Of a DNA stretch of 10,664 nucleotides, positions 1 through 7,953 are shown piece after piece. The translations under genes and the position numbers were made by a program. Location: NCBI GenBank assembly GCA_903898335.1, contig CAIUEV010000088.1:1-10664 (forward strand), given 5' to 3'. This DNA comes from an uncultured bacterium (lineage in GTDB: Bacteria; Patescibacteriota; Minisyncoccia; CAIUEV01). Under the pieces are notes generated by a model that saw only the letters and a list, made by a program, of their open reading frames with translations, searched no databases and was not told the DNA's origin. The first letter of the stretch is position 1. Every line of letters starts with the position of its first letter.

Positions 1-1572
1 CCTTTGGGGGCCAAAAATGCAAAATTGACTCTGGAGTTTCCCTCGAATTATTCACTGGGGAGCACTAAGCCGCAGGCCAATAACACTAACAGAAATATAG
101 TGGAATGGAACTTGGCCGACCTCAAAGCTCAACAAGACGGATCCATAGAAATAAACGGCCGATTCACCAGCAAAGAAGAAGATTCGGCAAAATTCAAAGC
201 GACTCTTTCTTACGTGCCGGAAAATTTTAACGCCGAGTTTAAAAATGAAAACTCGGTCAGCACCAGGGTTATCGGCGTTCCTTTGAGCTTAAATATAGAA
301 CCGACCAGAACCGTAGCTGACGGCTACGCGGTAAACTACCAAATCAGAGTTCGAAATAACGGCAAGGAGCCATTTCAAAATTTAACGGCCAGAATAAAAT
401 ATCCGCCGGGATTTTCTTTCATAAACAGCAGCTTGGCTCTTGAAGGTGATCAAAAAACCAGTTGGAAAATCCCGACTCTACTGAGCAATGAAGAAAAAGT
501 CATCACCATTGAGGGCAAGCTCAACGGCAAGACAGGTGATCAAAAATTTCTTAACGTCTCCTTGGGAGTGGAAAGTGATCAGGGATTCAGCGAGTATATC
601 AAAAAAGATGCGGTCTCAAACATTACCGACCCACCCGTTACCATTTCCCAGGAAATAGTGAGCGGAAAAGATATTGTTCACAAGAAAGAAGAAATTCAAA
701 TTAATGTTAATTATCAAAACGCCTCCGACCGACCGATAAGTCAGGCCATTGTTAAGGTAAAACTTAATGGAGTCATTTTCGACTACAAGGAGGGGGTTAA
801 GCCGGATAACGGAGGCTGGTTCGACGCCAACACGCACGAAATTATTTGGCAAGGCGGTAAAACGCCGGAACTTTCGGTATTAAAACCGAATTCGTCGGGA
901 AAACTTTCTTTCACCATCAGAGTGGCCGACTTTATTCCCTTTATAGACAATAAAAAAACCAACTTTGTCGGATCAACTCAAGCCAGCATAGAGAGCCCCG
1001 AAATGCCAACTCCGGTCGGCGCCAATAAAGTTGTTTTGGGGAAAAATCTTGAATTTAAGTTAAGTTCCTTCATCGGTTTCGAAACCAAAGTATTCTATAG
1101 CGATGGGACAATCCCCAACAGCGGTCCGATTCCGCCAATGGTCGGGGAAAAGACAACTTATACCGTCCACTGGAGAATAACCAACACTTTCAATGATTTG
1201 AGAGGCGTAGAGGTCAAATCCGTTCTCCCTTTCGGAGTTGAATGGGCGGATAATGTTTTCCCGTCGAAAAACGGTGTAACTTACAAACCGGGGACCCGGG
1301 AGATTATTTGGAGTAAAGACAGAATACCGGCCGGAGCCGGCAGCGAATCGCCGGAAGTCACTCTGGTTTTTCAAATAGCCATTAAACCGACAGAAAACGA
1401 GTACGGCAAATCGATGGATCTCTTTAGCGAATCAAGTTTAAAGGCCACCGACACCTTTACCCAAGAGACGATAACTTCAAAGACAATCAAGAAAACAACT
1501 TTCCTTGAAGATGATTCAACGGCCACCGAGTACATGGGGCAGGTGATAAAAAAAGGTGAAGAAAATTACTAA
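1..1572 (+). CDS. Partial DUF11-like multi-repeat surface protein (3' part)
   Basis: The frame is open to the left edge, so the true start and any signal peptide or membrane anchor lie outside the window; 523 codons are visible, ending in TAA. The protein is predicted all-beta, with alternating hydrophobic residues and many Asn, Thr, Lys and Pro. Counting from the TTG codon at base 4, four repeats can be seen, each with a Trp in a similar setting: NIVEW (Trp35), KTSW (Trp154), EIIW (Trp282) and EIIW (Trp436). A Leu/Pro-rich turn and an F/I-x-I strand follow each. This is how DUF11 or Ig-like beta-sandwich repeats of surface proteins look. There is no C-terminal membrane helix and no LPXTG signal; the tail after residue 485 is polar and Thr/Lys rich. 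Its stop overlaps the stop of the convergent membrane-protein gene. A stalk or adhesin role is inferred. The family call is moderately secure; the function is unknown. Confidence 0.8.
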   Translation, partial: PLGAKNAKLTLEFPSNYSLGSTKPQANNTNRNIVEWNLADLKAQQDGSIEINGRFTSKEEDSAKFKATLSYVPENFNAEFKNENSVSTRVIGVPLSLNIEPTRTVADGYAVNYQIRVRNNGKEPFQNLTARIKYPPGFSFINSSLALEGDQKTSWKIPTLLSNEEKVITIEGKLNGKTGDQKFLNVSLGVESDQGFSEYIKKDAVSNITDPPVTISQEIVSGKDIVHKKEEIQINVNYQNASDRPISQAIVKVKLNGVIFDYKEGVKPDNGGWFDANTHEIIWQGGKTPELSVLKPNSSGKLSFTIRVADFIPFIDNKKTNFVGSTQASIESPEMPTPVGANKVVLGKNLEFKLSSFIGFETKVFYSDGTIPNSGPIPPMVGEKTTYTVHWRITNTFNDLRGVEVKSVLPFGVEWADNVFPSKNGVTYKPGTREIIWSKDRIPAGAGSESPEVTLVFQIAIKPTENEYGKSMDLFSESSLKATDTFTQETITSKTIKKTTFLEDDSTATEYMGQVIKKGEENY

Positions 1573-3944
1573 TCTATTTTGATCTCTATATTTTTTTCAA
1601 TTAGCGGAAACCAAGGTAACCAACCGGGAAATATTTTTATTACGTAACTCTCGATTTCACTGTTTTTGCTTAAAAAATTTTCTCCCTCTTTACGGCTCTT
1701 AGCCACTAGCTGACGACTTATCTCTGACGAGTTTATTTCCGGTTTTTCTTTGTATTGAAAATTGGCACTGACTTCCATTTGATTTTCGAGCGGATTAAAA
1801 TTGGTCACCCTGAAGTCACCGATCGAAACGGATCCGTTTCTCTTTTTATCGTCCGATTCGACCGTTTCTTCCGCTATTCTTTTAGCGTCGGAAGCGGAGA
1901 ATGTCAGAGCGAAAAACGAGACTTCCATCTTAGCGGAAAAATTTTCTCCCACCTCGTCCTTGTCTTTGGAAGAAGAGAAAGTAATCTCCTCTAAACCGGC
2001 TTCACTCGGAAATAGAATTTCATTATTACCTGAATCGAAGTATTTCTTAGCCTCTTCCGAACTTTTACTCTTGACTTTATTTGTTAAATCTTCTTTGGCC
2101 TTATTAATATCATCTTCCGTAACAATTTTCACTTTCTCGTTCTTACCGCCGGAGAAAGCTCGAGTAACCTTAACCGAAATTTCGGCTCCTTCTTCCAGTT
2201 TAACTTCCGTTCCGGATTTAAGATCGTAATCGGATCCAAAATCGGCGGCCGTCGCTTCAACGGCAATTTCTCCGACGTTCAAGCCGGCAACCGAACTGTT
2301 ACTATTTTGATTACTGTCCACGGTCGAGACAGCGGATCCGGCCGGAACAGTGACCGGAGAGAGGGTGTAATATTTTTTTCCCTTTTCACCGATTAACAGG
2401 CTATTTTTCTTAATTTCAACAGCATTTGCGCCTTTATTATAGAAGGTTACTTGTCCTCTGGATTTCTCCTTCGCGTCTTTTTCGCCGGTGGCAGAGTAAA
2501 TATTTTCTTGGGTCAATTTAAATCTCACCGGTTTCCCCGGCAAATTTTTCTCTTTTAAATCCAATTCGGCAGTTTCTCCGTTAACTTTAAAACTCATTTC
2601 GAAATCAGAAGCTATATTTTTCGAGACTGCGGAGATATCCGCTTTCGGAAGAACGATTCCGGCCACAATCATAAGCACCGCCATTATGCCCACAATAAAA
2701 ATTGAGAAAAATCTTACGTTAACTAAAGGCAAAAGGATTTCTTTCTGGTCTTTTTTTTTTAAATCCGGTTGGACCGAACCGTTTTCGATATTTATTTTTT
2801 TCGCCCTCAAATCAACCACTTTTCCCGATCCGGAAACGATTCTACGAGTTGTTTTAATCAAACCATCGTTCTCTTCAAAAGACTTTGGGGTTTGCTCGTT
2901 GGCCGCTTTATCCTTTCTCAAATCGATATTCCCTTGACGCTGAATGAATTTTCCCCTGACCACTCCTTTATTTTCCATCCAAAGATCTCTGAGACGCTCT
3001 TTTTCTCTTAAAGTCAAATTGGCCAGCTCCTTCTCGTGCTGAATAAAAACATTTTTTTCTTTTTTCTCGGCAGATTCCGTCTTTTCACCCCAATCGGGAC
3101 TTAATGTGGGTTTACTTATCGGTAGATCTTCAGTCTTAGCGGGATTTTCCTTAATTATCGATCTTACCTTAAACGGGTTACTTTCATTTTGCGTTGGTGT
3201 GACCTCTTTTTGAGGATTATTCTGTGGATTTTCCTTTCTCAAATCAACAATTGGCGACTTCGGCTGATTAACGGTTTTGTTGTTATCCGAAGGAGACGGC
3301 TCAACTGCGGCCGATGGCTGCTCTTCTCTTGCTCTGGGAATTTCTCCGATAGTTACTGTCGGATTTATTTTCGGTAATGAACCCCCAACAGGCTGAGGCA
3401 ACGACACCGGCGGTAAATGAGTCAGATCCGGAGCGGGCAGGAGAGAAAGATTCGGCTTGGGCGGAACGTTTATTCTATTACGGGCAAACGATGAACCGGA
3501 AGCAAAAGCTGACGGTCGAATATTAACACCTTGATTATTCTGTCGAACCGGTTCGGGATGACTATCGGTAGCAACCTTACCCATCACAACATTAAGCTCC
3601 TCTTTGGCCGCCGCTTCTTCAGCCGGAGACAATTTTTTAGGCATCGCCAAGCCAGCAGCTTCAGTCTGCAATTTGGGTTCTTCCGGTTTAGCCACGTATT
3701 TCTTAACTTCCAGTCCGGCTTTTTCCGCTATTTTCCGAGTGTGAGAATCGGGAGAAACAAAGATCAGCTTCTTGGCTATCTTTTTGGCTTCCTTATCCAA
3801 AAGTTGTAAATTCACAAGACTTTGAGCTATAAGGGCTCTCTTCGGCACTACCAGAAAAACGTCCCGACTTTCTTTTTCCGCCTTCAATTTTCCTATGACG
3901 GTAGTGATTTCATCATCTATATCTACGTAAATGTAGCTTTGCAT
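1569..3944 (-). CDS. Membrane protein: N-terminal alpha/beta domain, disordered linker, one TM helix, baseplate-J-like outer domain
   Basis: This 791-residue protein has four parts. Residues 1-82 alternate strands and helices (YIYVDID, VFLVVPKR, KLIFVSPD), a small Rossmann-like fold I cannot name. Residues 83-400 are low-complexity, rich in Pro, Asn, Lys and Glu, and look disordered, with a charged helical stretch near 300-325. Residues 412-433 are the only strong membrane helix. Residues 434-791 form a beta-rich outer part with the strand-turn pattern (RGQVTFYNKG, then VPAGSAV, then GLNVGEIAVEATA) of baseplate J/gp47-like domains, as I recall it from Parcubacteria annotations. Positive charge before the helix favours the N-terminus inside and the C-terminus outside. 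Start is ATG and stop is TAG. The gene lies 27 bases after the nucleotidyltransferase gene and is last in the unit. No phage tail genes are nearby, so a tail role is unlikely. A membrane-anchored surface or secretion structure is inferred; function is unknown. Confidence 0.85.
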   Translation of the reverse strand: MQSYIYVDIDDEITTVIGKLKAEKESRDVFLVVPKRALIAQSLVNLQLLDKEAKKIAKKLIFVSPDSHTRKIAEKAGLEVKKYVAKPEEPKLQTEAAGLAMPKKLSPAEEAAAKEELNVVMGKVATDSHPEPVRQNNQGVNIRPSAFASGSSFARNRINVPPKPNLSLLPAPDLTHLPPVSLPQPVGGSLPKINPTVTIGEIPRAREEQPSAAVEPSPSDNNKTVNQPKSPIVDLRKENPQNNPQKEVTPTQNESNPFKVRSIIKENPAKTEDLPISKPTLSPDWGEKTESAEKKEKNVFIQHEKELANLTLREKERLRDLWMENKGVVRGKFIQRQGNIDLRKDKAANEQTPKSFEENDGLIKTTRRIVSGSGKVVDLRAKKINIENGSVQPDLKKKDQKEILLPLVNVRFFSIFIVGIMAVLMIVAGIVLPKADISAVSKNIASDFEMSFKVNGETAELDLKEKNLPGKPVRFKLTQENIYSATGEKDAKEKSRGQVTFYNKGANAVEIKKNSLLIGEKGKKYYTLSPVTVPAGSAVSTVDSNQNSNSSVAGLNVGEIAVEATAADFGSDYDLKSGTEVKLEEGAEISVKVTRAFSGGKNEKVKIVTEDDINKAKEDLTNKVKSKSSEEAKKYFDSGNNEILFPSEAGLEEITFSSSKDKDEVGENFSAKMEVSFFALTFSASDAKRIAEETVESDDKKRNGSVSIGDFRVTNFNPLENQMEVSANFQYKEKPEINSSEISRQLVAKSRKEGENFLSKNSEIESYVIKIFPGWLPWFPLIEKNIEIKID
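2751..2760 (-). repeat. Ten-adenine homopolymer inside the baseplate-J-like membrane-protein gene
   Basis: The plus strand has ten T in a row, so the coding strand has A10, encoding part of Leu-Lys-Lys-Lys at residues 395-398. This lies about 14 residues before the membrane helix. Runs of this length can cause polymerase slippage in AT-rich bacteria. Reading on by hand, one extra A gives a stop after about ten new codons, and one missing A after about eight; both fall before the helix. Confidence 0.85.
2805..3248 (-). repeat. Three copies of a [V/I]-D-L-R motif in the linker of the baseplate-J-like membrane protein
   Basis: The motif occurs at residues 233-236 (VDLRKEN; bases 3237-3248), 340-343 (IDLRKDK; 2916-2927) and 377-380 (VDLRAKK; 2805-2816). 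The first two copies share a 14-base identical stretch (plus strand tcctttctcaaatc, at 3232-3245 and 2911-2924), and the first and third share ctcaaatcaac. They stand out as conserved patches in an otherwise low-complexity segment. They could be short binding motifs for a cytoplasmic partner, or the remains of small duplications. Confidence 0.6.
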
Positions 3945-3971
3945 TAATTTTCTTGCTAATTAGGGATTTTA

Positions 3972-5048
3972 TCAAAGTTCCACTTGGGCGTTGTCTCCCA
4001 CAACCAATTTATGGCCGCTGGGCAATGAATAGTCCTCAGCCTTTACTACCGAATTTCTTCCGATTAAGCTATCGACTATTCTCACTCCGCAGTCTAAAAT
4101 TTGAGTACCGTCGCAGACAATCGAATGAGAGACTTCCGTTCCTTGGATGACGACATTGCTGCCAACTGCCGTATACGGATCAATGCAGCTATCTTCTATC
4201 AGGCAATTTTCGCCTATTGCAACCGGACCTCTGACAACAACATGGCCTTTCAATTTAGTGCCTTTGCCAATTTTAACCGCGCCCTCTATTTTAATCGTTT
4301 CCGGATATTTTTTTGTCGGTAAATTGAGACCGCTAAAAGAACTCAAAATCAAACTGTTTCCCTCCAACAGATCTTCCGGTTTTCCCGTGTCTTTCCACCA
4401 GCCCGTAATTTCTTCAAAACCGACTTTATATCCCTTCTTTATCAAATATGTATGCGCATCGGAAATTTCATACTCTCCTCTGGCGCTGGGCTTAATGGCC
4501 GCCGCCGCTTCAATGATTATCGGTTTGTAAACATAGATTCCCGTTACCGCGAAATCGCTTTTCGGATTTTTGGGTTTTTCTTCCACCTCTACGATTCGAG
4601 AACTCTTGATAATCGGCACTCCAAACCTCTCCGGGTCTCTAACTTTGGAAAGAGTCAGCAGACAATCAAGTTTCTCCTTATAAAATTTGTCCACCAATCC
4701 CGAAAGGTCTCCCGCCACGATATTGTCTCCCAAATAAAACAACAGATCGTCTTTTCCGATCCATTCCTTTGCGTTGGAAATAATATGCGCCAGACCCAAG
4801 GCTCCACCTTTTTGTTCAAGATAGGTGATTTTCAAACCGAATTTTTTTCCGTTCCCGATTTCTTGCGGTAACTCCTTGTCTCCCTGATTAATGTTAATAG
4901 CCACTTCTTTAATGCCCGCTTTAGCCACTTTTCTCAAAGCGTGAAAAATCATGGGCTCGTTCGCAATGGGAAAAAGATGCTTGTTGATGGTGTAGGTTAT
5001 CGGTCTTAGTCTCGTTCCTTGCCCCCCAGCAGTGATTAATGCTTTCAT
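3972..5048 (-). CDS. rmlA: Glucose-1-phosphate thymidylyltransferase, long form (RmlA/StrD type) with left-handed beta-helix
   Basis: This enzyme joins a sugar 1-phosphate to a nucleoside triphosphate, normally glucose-1-phosphate and dTTP to give dTDP-glucose, in the cytoplasm. In its 358 residues the nucleotide-binding signature AGGQGTRLRP (7-16) is followed by Lys23 in NKHLFPI, the metal-binding Asp108 in YLGDN, Lys158 in VEEKP, EISDA (194-198), and WWKDTG with Asp220, the probable second metal ligand. Residues 251-335 hold hexapeptide-like repeats (for example VKIGKG, VAIGEN, TAVGSN) that form a left-handed beta-helix. About 355 residues with such a tail is typical of the long RmlA subfamily that includes StrD, not the roughly 290-residue short enzymes. 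Base and sugar specificity cannot be read with certainty, so a UTP-using homologue is possible. It starts 23 bases after ftsX. The stop is TGA followed directly by TAA. No rmlB, rmlC or rmlD is in view. Confidence 0.88.
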   Translation of the reverse strand: MKALITAGGQGTRLRPITYTINKHLFPIANEPMIFHALRKVAKAGIKEVAININQGDKELPQEIGNGKKFGLKITYLEQKGGALGLAHIISNAKEWIGKDDLLFYLGDNIVAGDLSGLVDKFYKEKLDCLLTLSKVRDPERFGVPIIKSSRIVEVEEKPKNPKSDFAVTGIYVYKPIIIEAAAAIKPSARGEYEISDAHTYLIKKGYKVGFEEITGWWKDTGKPEDLLEGNSLILSSFSGLNLPTKKYPETIKIEGAVKIGKGTKLKGHVVVRGPVAIGENCLIEDSCIDPYTAVGSNVVIQGTEVSHSIVCDGTQILDCGVRIVDSLIGRNSVVKAEDYSLPSGHKLVVGDNAQVEL

Positions 5049-5071
5049 TGTTTTTAAATTAAAATTTCAAA

Positions 5072-5983
5072 CTATATCTTCAAATATTTTCGAATAGCGA
5101 TCAGACTGCTCAAAGCTCCGAGAAAAACCCCGCAGAACAACTGAATGGCAACGATCTTAATTGCATTGGAATTCAAATATTCAACTATGTCCATAACTTC
5201 TATGGCTCGATTCAAATACGGCGATAAAAAGTAAATCAAAGGGTAAAAGATTAAAATCGAAATCCACGCTGAGAAAAAGCCGTAAAGCATGCCCTCGACA
5301 ATGAAGGGTAGGCGAATAAACCAGTGACCCGCCCCCACCAATTTCATTATCTCGACTTCTCTTCTGTAATTGTGCATTGTCAAACGCACGGAATTGAAAG
5401 TCACCAAAACGGCGATGGCGGCGAAAATAGCTACTACCAAAAGACCGATTTTCCGAATCGACTTGGTTATTTCGCTCAGTTTTTCAACCACCGGTTTTTT
5501 TTGAGAATAGTAATCAACGTCACTTATGACTCCCTTAATATCGTTTTCCTTTACCTTTTGAAAGATTTGTTGATACTCCTCCGGCCTGTCCATTTTTATG
5601 CTAAAAGACGGTTGCAACGGGTTACCAAGCTCCTCTATCGACTTAAGAATAATTTCATCGTTTTTGTGTTTTTCTTTAAAATCTTGCAATGCTTCCTCCT
5701 TGGAAACAAATTTTAAATCCTTAACTCCACCGATTTTCTTGATATCCGACTCCAAGTTTTTAATGCTCGACTCGTCGGCATCCGCCTTCAAATAAAGACT
5801 GACGTCGATTTTATCTTGAACATTTTCAAGAGTTTTATTGGAAACAACCGTTATCAAAAACACTATATTGATCAAAAAAAGAGTCAACACAATTATGCTG
5901 ATTGTGGCCACACTAAGCCAACCGTTGCGAAAAAAATTTTTGACCCCCGCTTTTACCCCTCTCCAAAAAGTCAGAAAATTCAT
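5072..5983 (-). CDS. ftsX: Cell division ABC transporter permease FtsX
   Basis: FtsX is the membrane half of the FtsEX complex, which passes ATP-driven movement from the division ring to peptidoglycan hydrolases outside the cell. The 303 residues show the family layout: a short cytoplasmic N-terminus (NFFRNGWLS), a first helix at about 22-47, an outer domain at about 48-176 (IDVSLYLKADAD, FVSKEEAL, NPLQPSFSIKM), then three helices at about 178-198, 222-253 and 274-297. The cytoplasmic loop REVEIMKLVGAGHWFIRLPF (residues 208-227) is the characteristic FtsE-coupling segment. Length is normal and no key region is missing. It lies 27 bases after ftsE, as in most bacteria, and 23 bases before the nucleotidyltransferase gene. 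Start is ATG and stop is TAG. An A8 run encodes Gln-Lys-Lys near residue 161 with the frame intact. The call is secure; the hydrolase partner is unknown. Confidence 0.96.
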   Translation of the reverse strand: MNFLTFWRGVKAGVKNFFRNGWLSVATISIIVLTLFLINIVFLITVVSNKTLENVQDKIDVSLYLKADADESSIKNLESDIKKIGGVKDLKFVSKEEALQDFKEKHKNDEIILKSIEELGNPLQPSFSIKMDRPEEYQQIFQKVKENDIKGVISDVDYYSQKKPVVEKLSEITKSIRKIGLLVVAIFAAIAVLVTFNSVRLTMHNYRREVEIMKLVGAGHWFIRLPFIVEGMLYGFFSAWISILIFYPLIYFLSPYLNRAIEVMDIVEYLNSNAIKIVAIQLFCGVFLGALSSLIAIRKYLKI

Positions 5984-6010
5984 AAAATCTTTTATTTATA
6001 AAATTAAATT

Positions 6011-6691
6011 CTAAATCATGTATTTGCCCTCAAGCTGATCACGAATAATATTACCCTTATCCAAAGCGATAACTCTTCTGTTGAGTCTGTCAACCATTTC
6101 TTTGTTGTGAGTGGCCAGCAGAACCGTTGTGCCCAATTTGTTAATTCGCACCAATAACTCTATAATTTCCCAAGTGTTTATCATGTCCAAGTTGCCCGTC
6201 GGCTCGTCGGCCACCAAAACGGCCGGATGATGGACCAGCGCCCGAGCGATCGCCACTCTCTGCTGCTCTCCTCCGGAAAGCTGGGTCGGATATTTTATGG
6301 CCTTTTCAGACAGACCGACTATCTCTAAAATTTGACCCACATTGGTCTTGATTTCTTTATTGGATTTTCCGGCTACCTCAAGAGCAAAAGAAACATTTTC
6401 AAAGACCGTTCTTTTGGGAATCAGTTTAAAATCCTGAAAGACAACTCCGATTCGTCTTCTGTAATAAGGAATCTCTCTGTTTCCGATAGTCATAACGTCT
6501 CGTTCGTTGAAAAAGACTTGGCCGATCGTCGGTTTCTCCTCAAGAATAATCATCTTTAACAAAGTCGATTTACCCGTTCCGCTCTGACCGACCACCGAGA
6601 CGAACTCGCCTTTGCCTATATCCAGATTGACGTCGCGTAAAGCCACAACATCACCGGTATAAATTTTACTTACGTTCCTAAAGTGAATCAT
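6011..6691 (-). CDS. ftsE: Cell division ATP-binding protein FtsE
   Basis: FtsE is the cytoplasmic ATPase that pairs with FtsX at the division site. All ABC ATPase elements are present in 226 residues: Walker A GQSGTGKST (35-43), Q-loop Gln86 in VVFQDFKL, signature LSGGEQQR (138-145), Walker B VLVADEP (158-164), D-loop GNLD (166-169) and the switch His195 in LLATHN. The segment VVFQDFKLIPKRTVFENV is typical of FtsE rather than of LolD or MacB ATPases, and the ftsX gene directly downstream confirms this. The ATG start leaves 38 bases after the protease stop. Upstream is an A/G-rich stretch (agagaagaag) that ends too far from the ATG to be a normal ribosome binding site. It appears fully functional. 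Confidence 0.96.
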   Translation of the reverse strand: MIHFRNVSKIYTGDVVALRDVNLDIGKGEFVSVVGQSGTGKSTLLKMIILEEKPTIGQVFFNERDVMTIGNREIPYYRRRIGVVFQDFKLIPKRTVFENVSFALEVAGKSNKEIKTNVGQILEIVGLSEKAIKYPTQLSGGEQQRVAIARALVHHPAVLVADEPTGNLDMINTWEIIELLVRINKLGTTVLLATHNKEMVDRLNRRVIALDKGNIIRDQLEGKYMI

Positions 6692-6729
6692 TTTTTATTT
6701 TTACTTCTTCTCTTTTTATTTTAGTCCAT

Positions 6730-7953
6730 TTATAAACTTTTTGCCACTTCCAAAGCTTTTTCCAGCTGATTATCTTTGAAATTTTCCTTATCCTGATCAA
6801 GATTAAGCTTTTCTTCAACTTCGGGACTAATCCCTTCTTTGTTGATACATCTGCCTTTGGGAGTCAACCATTCGGCCACCGTAACTTTCAGAGTCGAACC
6901 GTCGCTGAGAGTGAAAAATTCTTGAACCGATCCTTTACCGAAAGTCTTTTCCCCGACCAGCTTGGCTCCTTTTTGCTCGTTCAGAGCTCCGGCCAGAATC
7001 TCCGAAGCGGAAGCGCTTCCTCTGTCTATCAGAATCACCAAAGGATAACCGTCCAAAACCGGCTCGTACTCGGTTTTGTATTCATCCGCCGATTTTTTGC
7101 CACCGTAGTCTTCCTTTACCACCAGCGTATCCGGTCTAAGAAAGAAACCGGCAATACTGACCGCCGTTTCCAGATATCCGCCCGGATTTCCTCTCAAATC
7201 GAGAACGATTCTTTTTGCCGCCGATTTCTTTATTTCACCGGCAATACCGACAAACTCTTTAACCGAATCTTCCGAGAAGCTCCCCAATCGAATATAGGCG
7301 GTATCATTATCTTTCATTTCCCATTTGACGCTCTTGGGATCAATAGTGGCCCTGCTAATCTCCACCTCTCTGGGCTCGTTTGATCCCTCGGAGAAAATTG
7401 TTAGTTTCACTTTGGTGTCCTTTTCGCCCCTGATTTTTGAGATGGCTTCGTCCAATTCAAGACTGCCCGTGTCCTCATTGTCTATTTTGAGAATTTTATC
7501 GCCCGGTTTAATGCCCGCATCTTTGGCCGGAGTTCCGTCCAGAGGAGAGACGATGGTCAGAACGTCGTCTTTAACACCGATTTCCGCACCAATTCCACCA
7601 AAACTGCCCTTGAGATCTTCCTTGAATTGCTTCGCTTTCTCCGGAACAAAAAAAGTCGTATACGGATCTTTTAAGGCCGAAGTCATTCCCTTGGCCATGC
7701 CTTGGACCATCGATGGCTCATCCGGAATTTCTCCAACATATTTTTCGCTCAGTTTTTTCCAGACTTCAAAAAGGATGTCCATATCAACCGCGTTTTTCAT
7801 TTCATCTTTTTTGGCTTCGGCCACATAACGATTCCTCACCATTCGACTGCCAAGAATCATCCCCGCCCCAAAGCTCAAAATTATAGCCAGAAAAACAACG
7901 TAAACTAAAAAGTTCTTTTTCCAAACGCCTCCTTTTCTTTTCGGCAATTCCAT
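6730..7953 (-). CDS. ctpA: S41 family carboxyl-terminal processing peptidase (CtpA/CtpB-like)
   Basis: This is a membrane-anchored serine protease that trims or degrades proteins from their C-termini outside the cytoplasmic membrane. The 407 residues begin with a basic N-terminus and one helix (about 14-35) serving as an uncleaved anchor. A helical segment follows with DPYTTFF (96-102), then a PDZ domain at about 115-200 (GSFGGIGAEIG, GIKPGDKILKID), then the protease core. In RGSASASE, Ser315 is the likely nucleophile. Lys340 in EKTFGKG is its general base, 25 residues on as in the plant D1 protease, and Gln344 completes the triad. LDLRGNPGG (251-259) is the usual core strand. Size fits the CtpA/CtpB group. 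It lies 82 bases after the CAP gene and 38 before ftsE. Linkage of S41 proteases to ftsEX is seen in other bacteria, so a role in processing FtsEX-controlled hydrolases is a fair inference; the substrate is unknown. Confidence 0.94.
   Translation of the reverse strand: MELPKRKGGVWKKNFLVYVVFLAIILSFGAGMILGSRMVRNRYVAEAKKDEMKNAVDMDILFEVWKKLSEKYVGEIPDEPSMVQGMAKGMTSALKDPYTTFFVPEKAKQFKEDLKGSFGGIGAEIGVKDDVLTIVSPLDGTPAKDAGIKPGDKILKIDNEDTGSLELDEAISKIRGEKDTKVKLTIFSEGSNEPREVEISRATIDPKSVKWEMKDNDTAYIRLGSFSEDSVKEFVGIAGEIKKSAAKRIVLDLRGNPGGYLETAVSIAGFFLRPDTLVVKEDYGGKKSADEYKTEYEPVLDGYPLVILIDRGSASASEILAGALNEQKGAKLVGEKTFGKGSVQEFFTLSDGSTLKVTVAEWLTPKGRCINKEGISPEVEEKLNLDQDKENFKDNQLEKALEVAKSL

Noticed and set aside
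1326..1342. A possible hairpin CCGGC-loop-GCCGG in the DUF11-like gene.
   Set aside because: It encodes Pro-Ala-Gly-Ala-Gly in frame, no U-run follows, and it is more than 200 bases before the stop.
1569..3944. The baseplate-J-like region, considered as a prophage remnant.
   Set aside because: No tail, capsid, integrase or lysis genes are nearby. The domain is fused to a membrane helix and a cytoplasmic domain in an intact long gene within a housekeeping envelope cluster.
3972..3974. The TGA stop of the nucleotidyltransferase, considered as evidence about the genetic code.
   Set aside because: It is followed at once by TAA, so it cannot separate the standard code from TGA-as-Gly. The absence of in-frame TGA in every other gene is the better evidence for the standard code.
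5495..5502. An A8 run in ftsX, considered as a second slippage site.
   Set aside because: It is shorter than the A10 run, falls in the outer domain where truncation would only destroy FtsX, and the frame is intact.
7925..7935. A strong AGGAGG sequence on the minus strand within the first codons of the protease gene.
   Set aside because: It lies inside the coding region (Lys-Gly-Gly), about 20 bases after the chosen ATG, with no in-frame start codon at a useful distance. The next Met is about residue 32, inside the membrane anchor. It is probably a chance effect of codon use.
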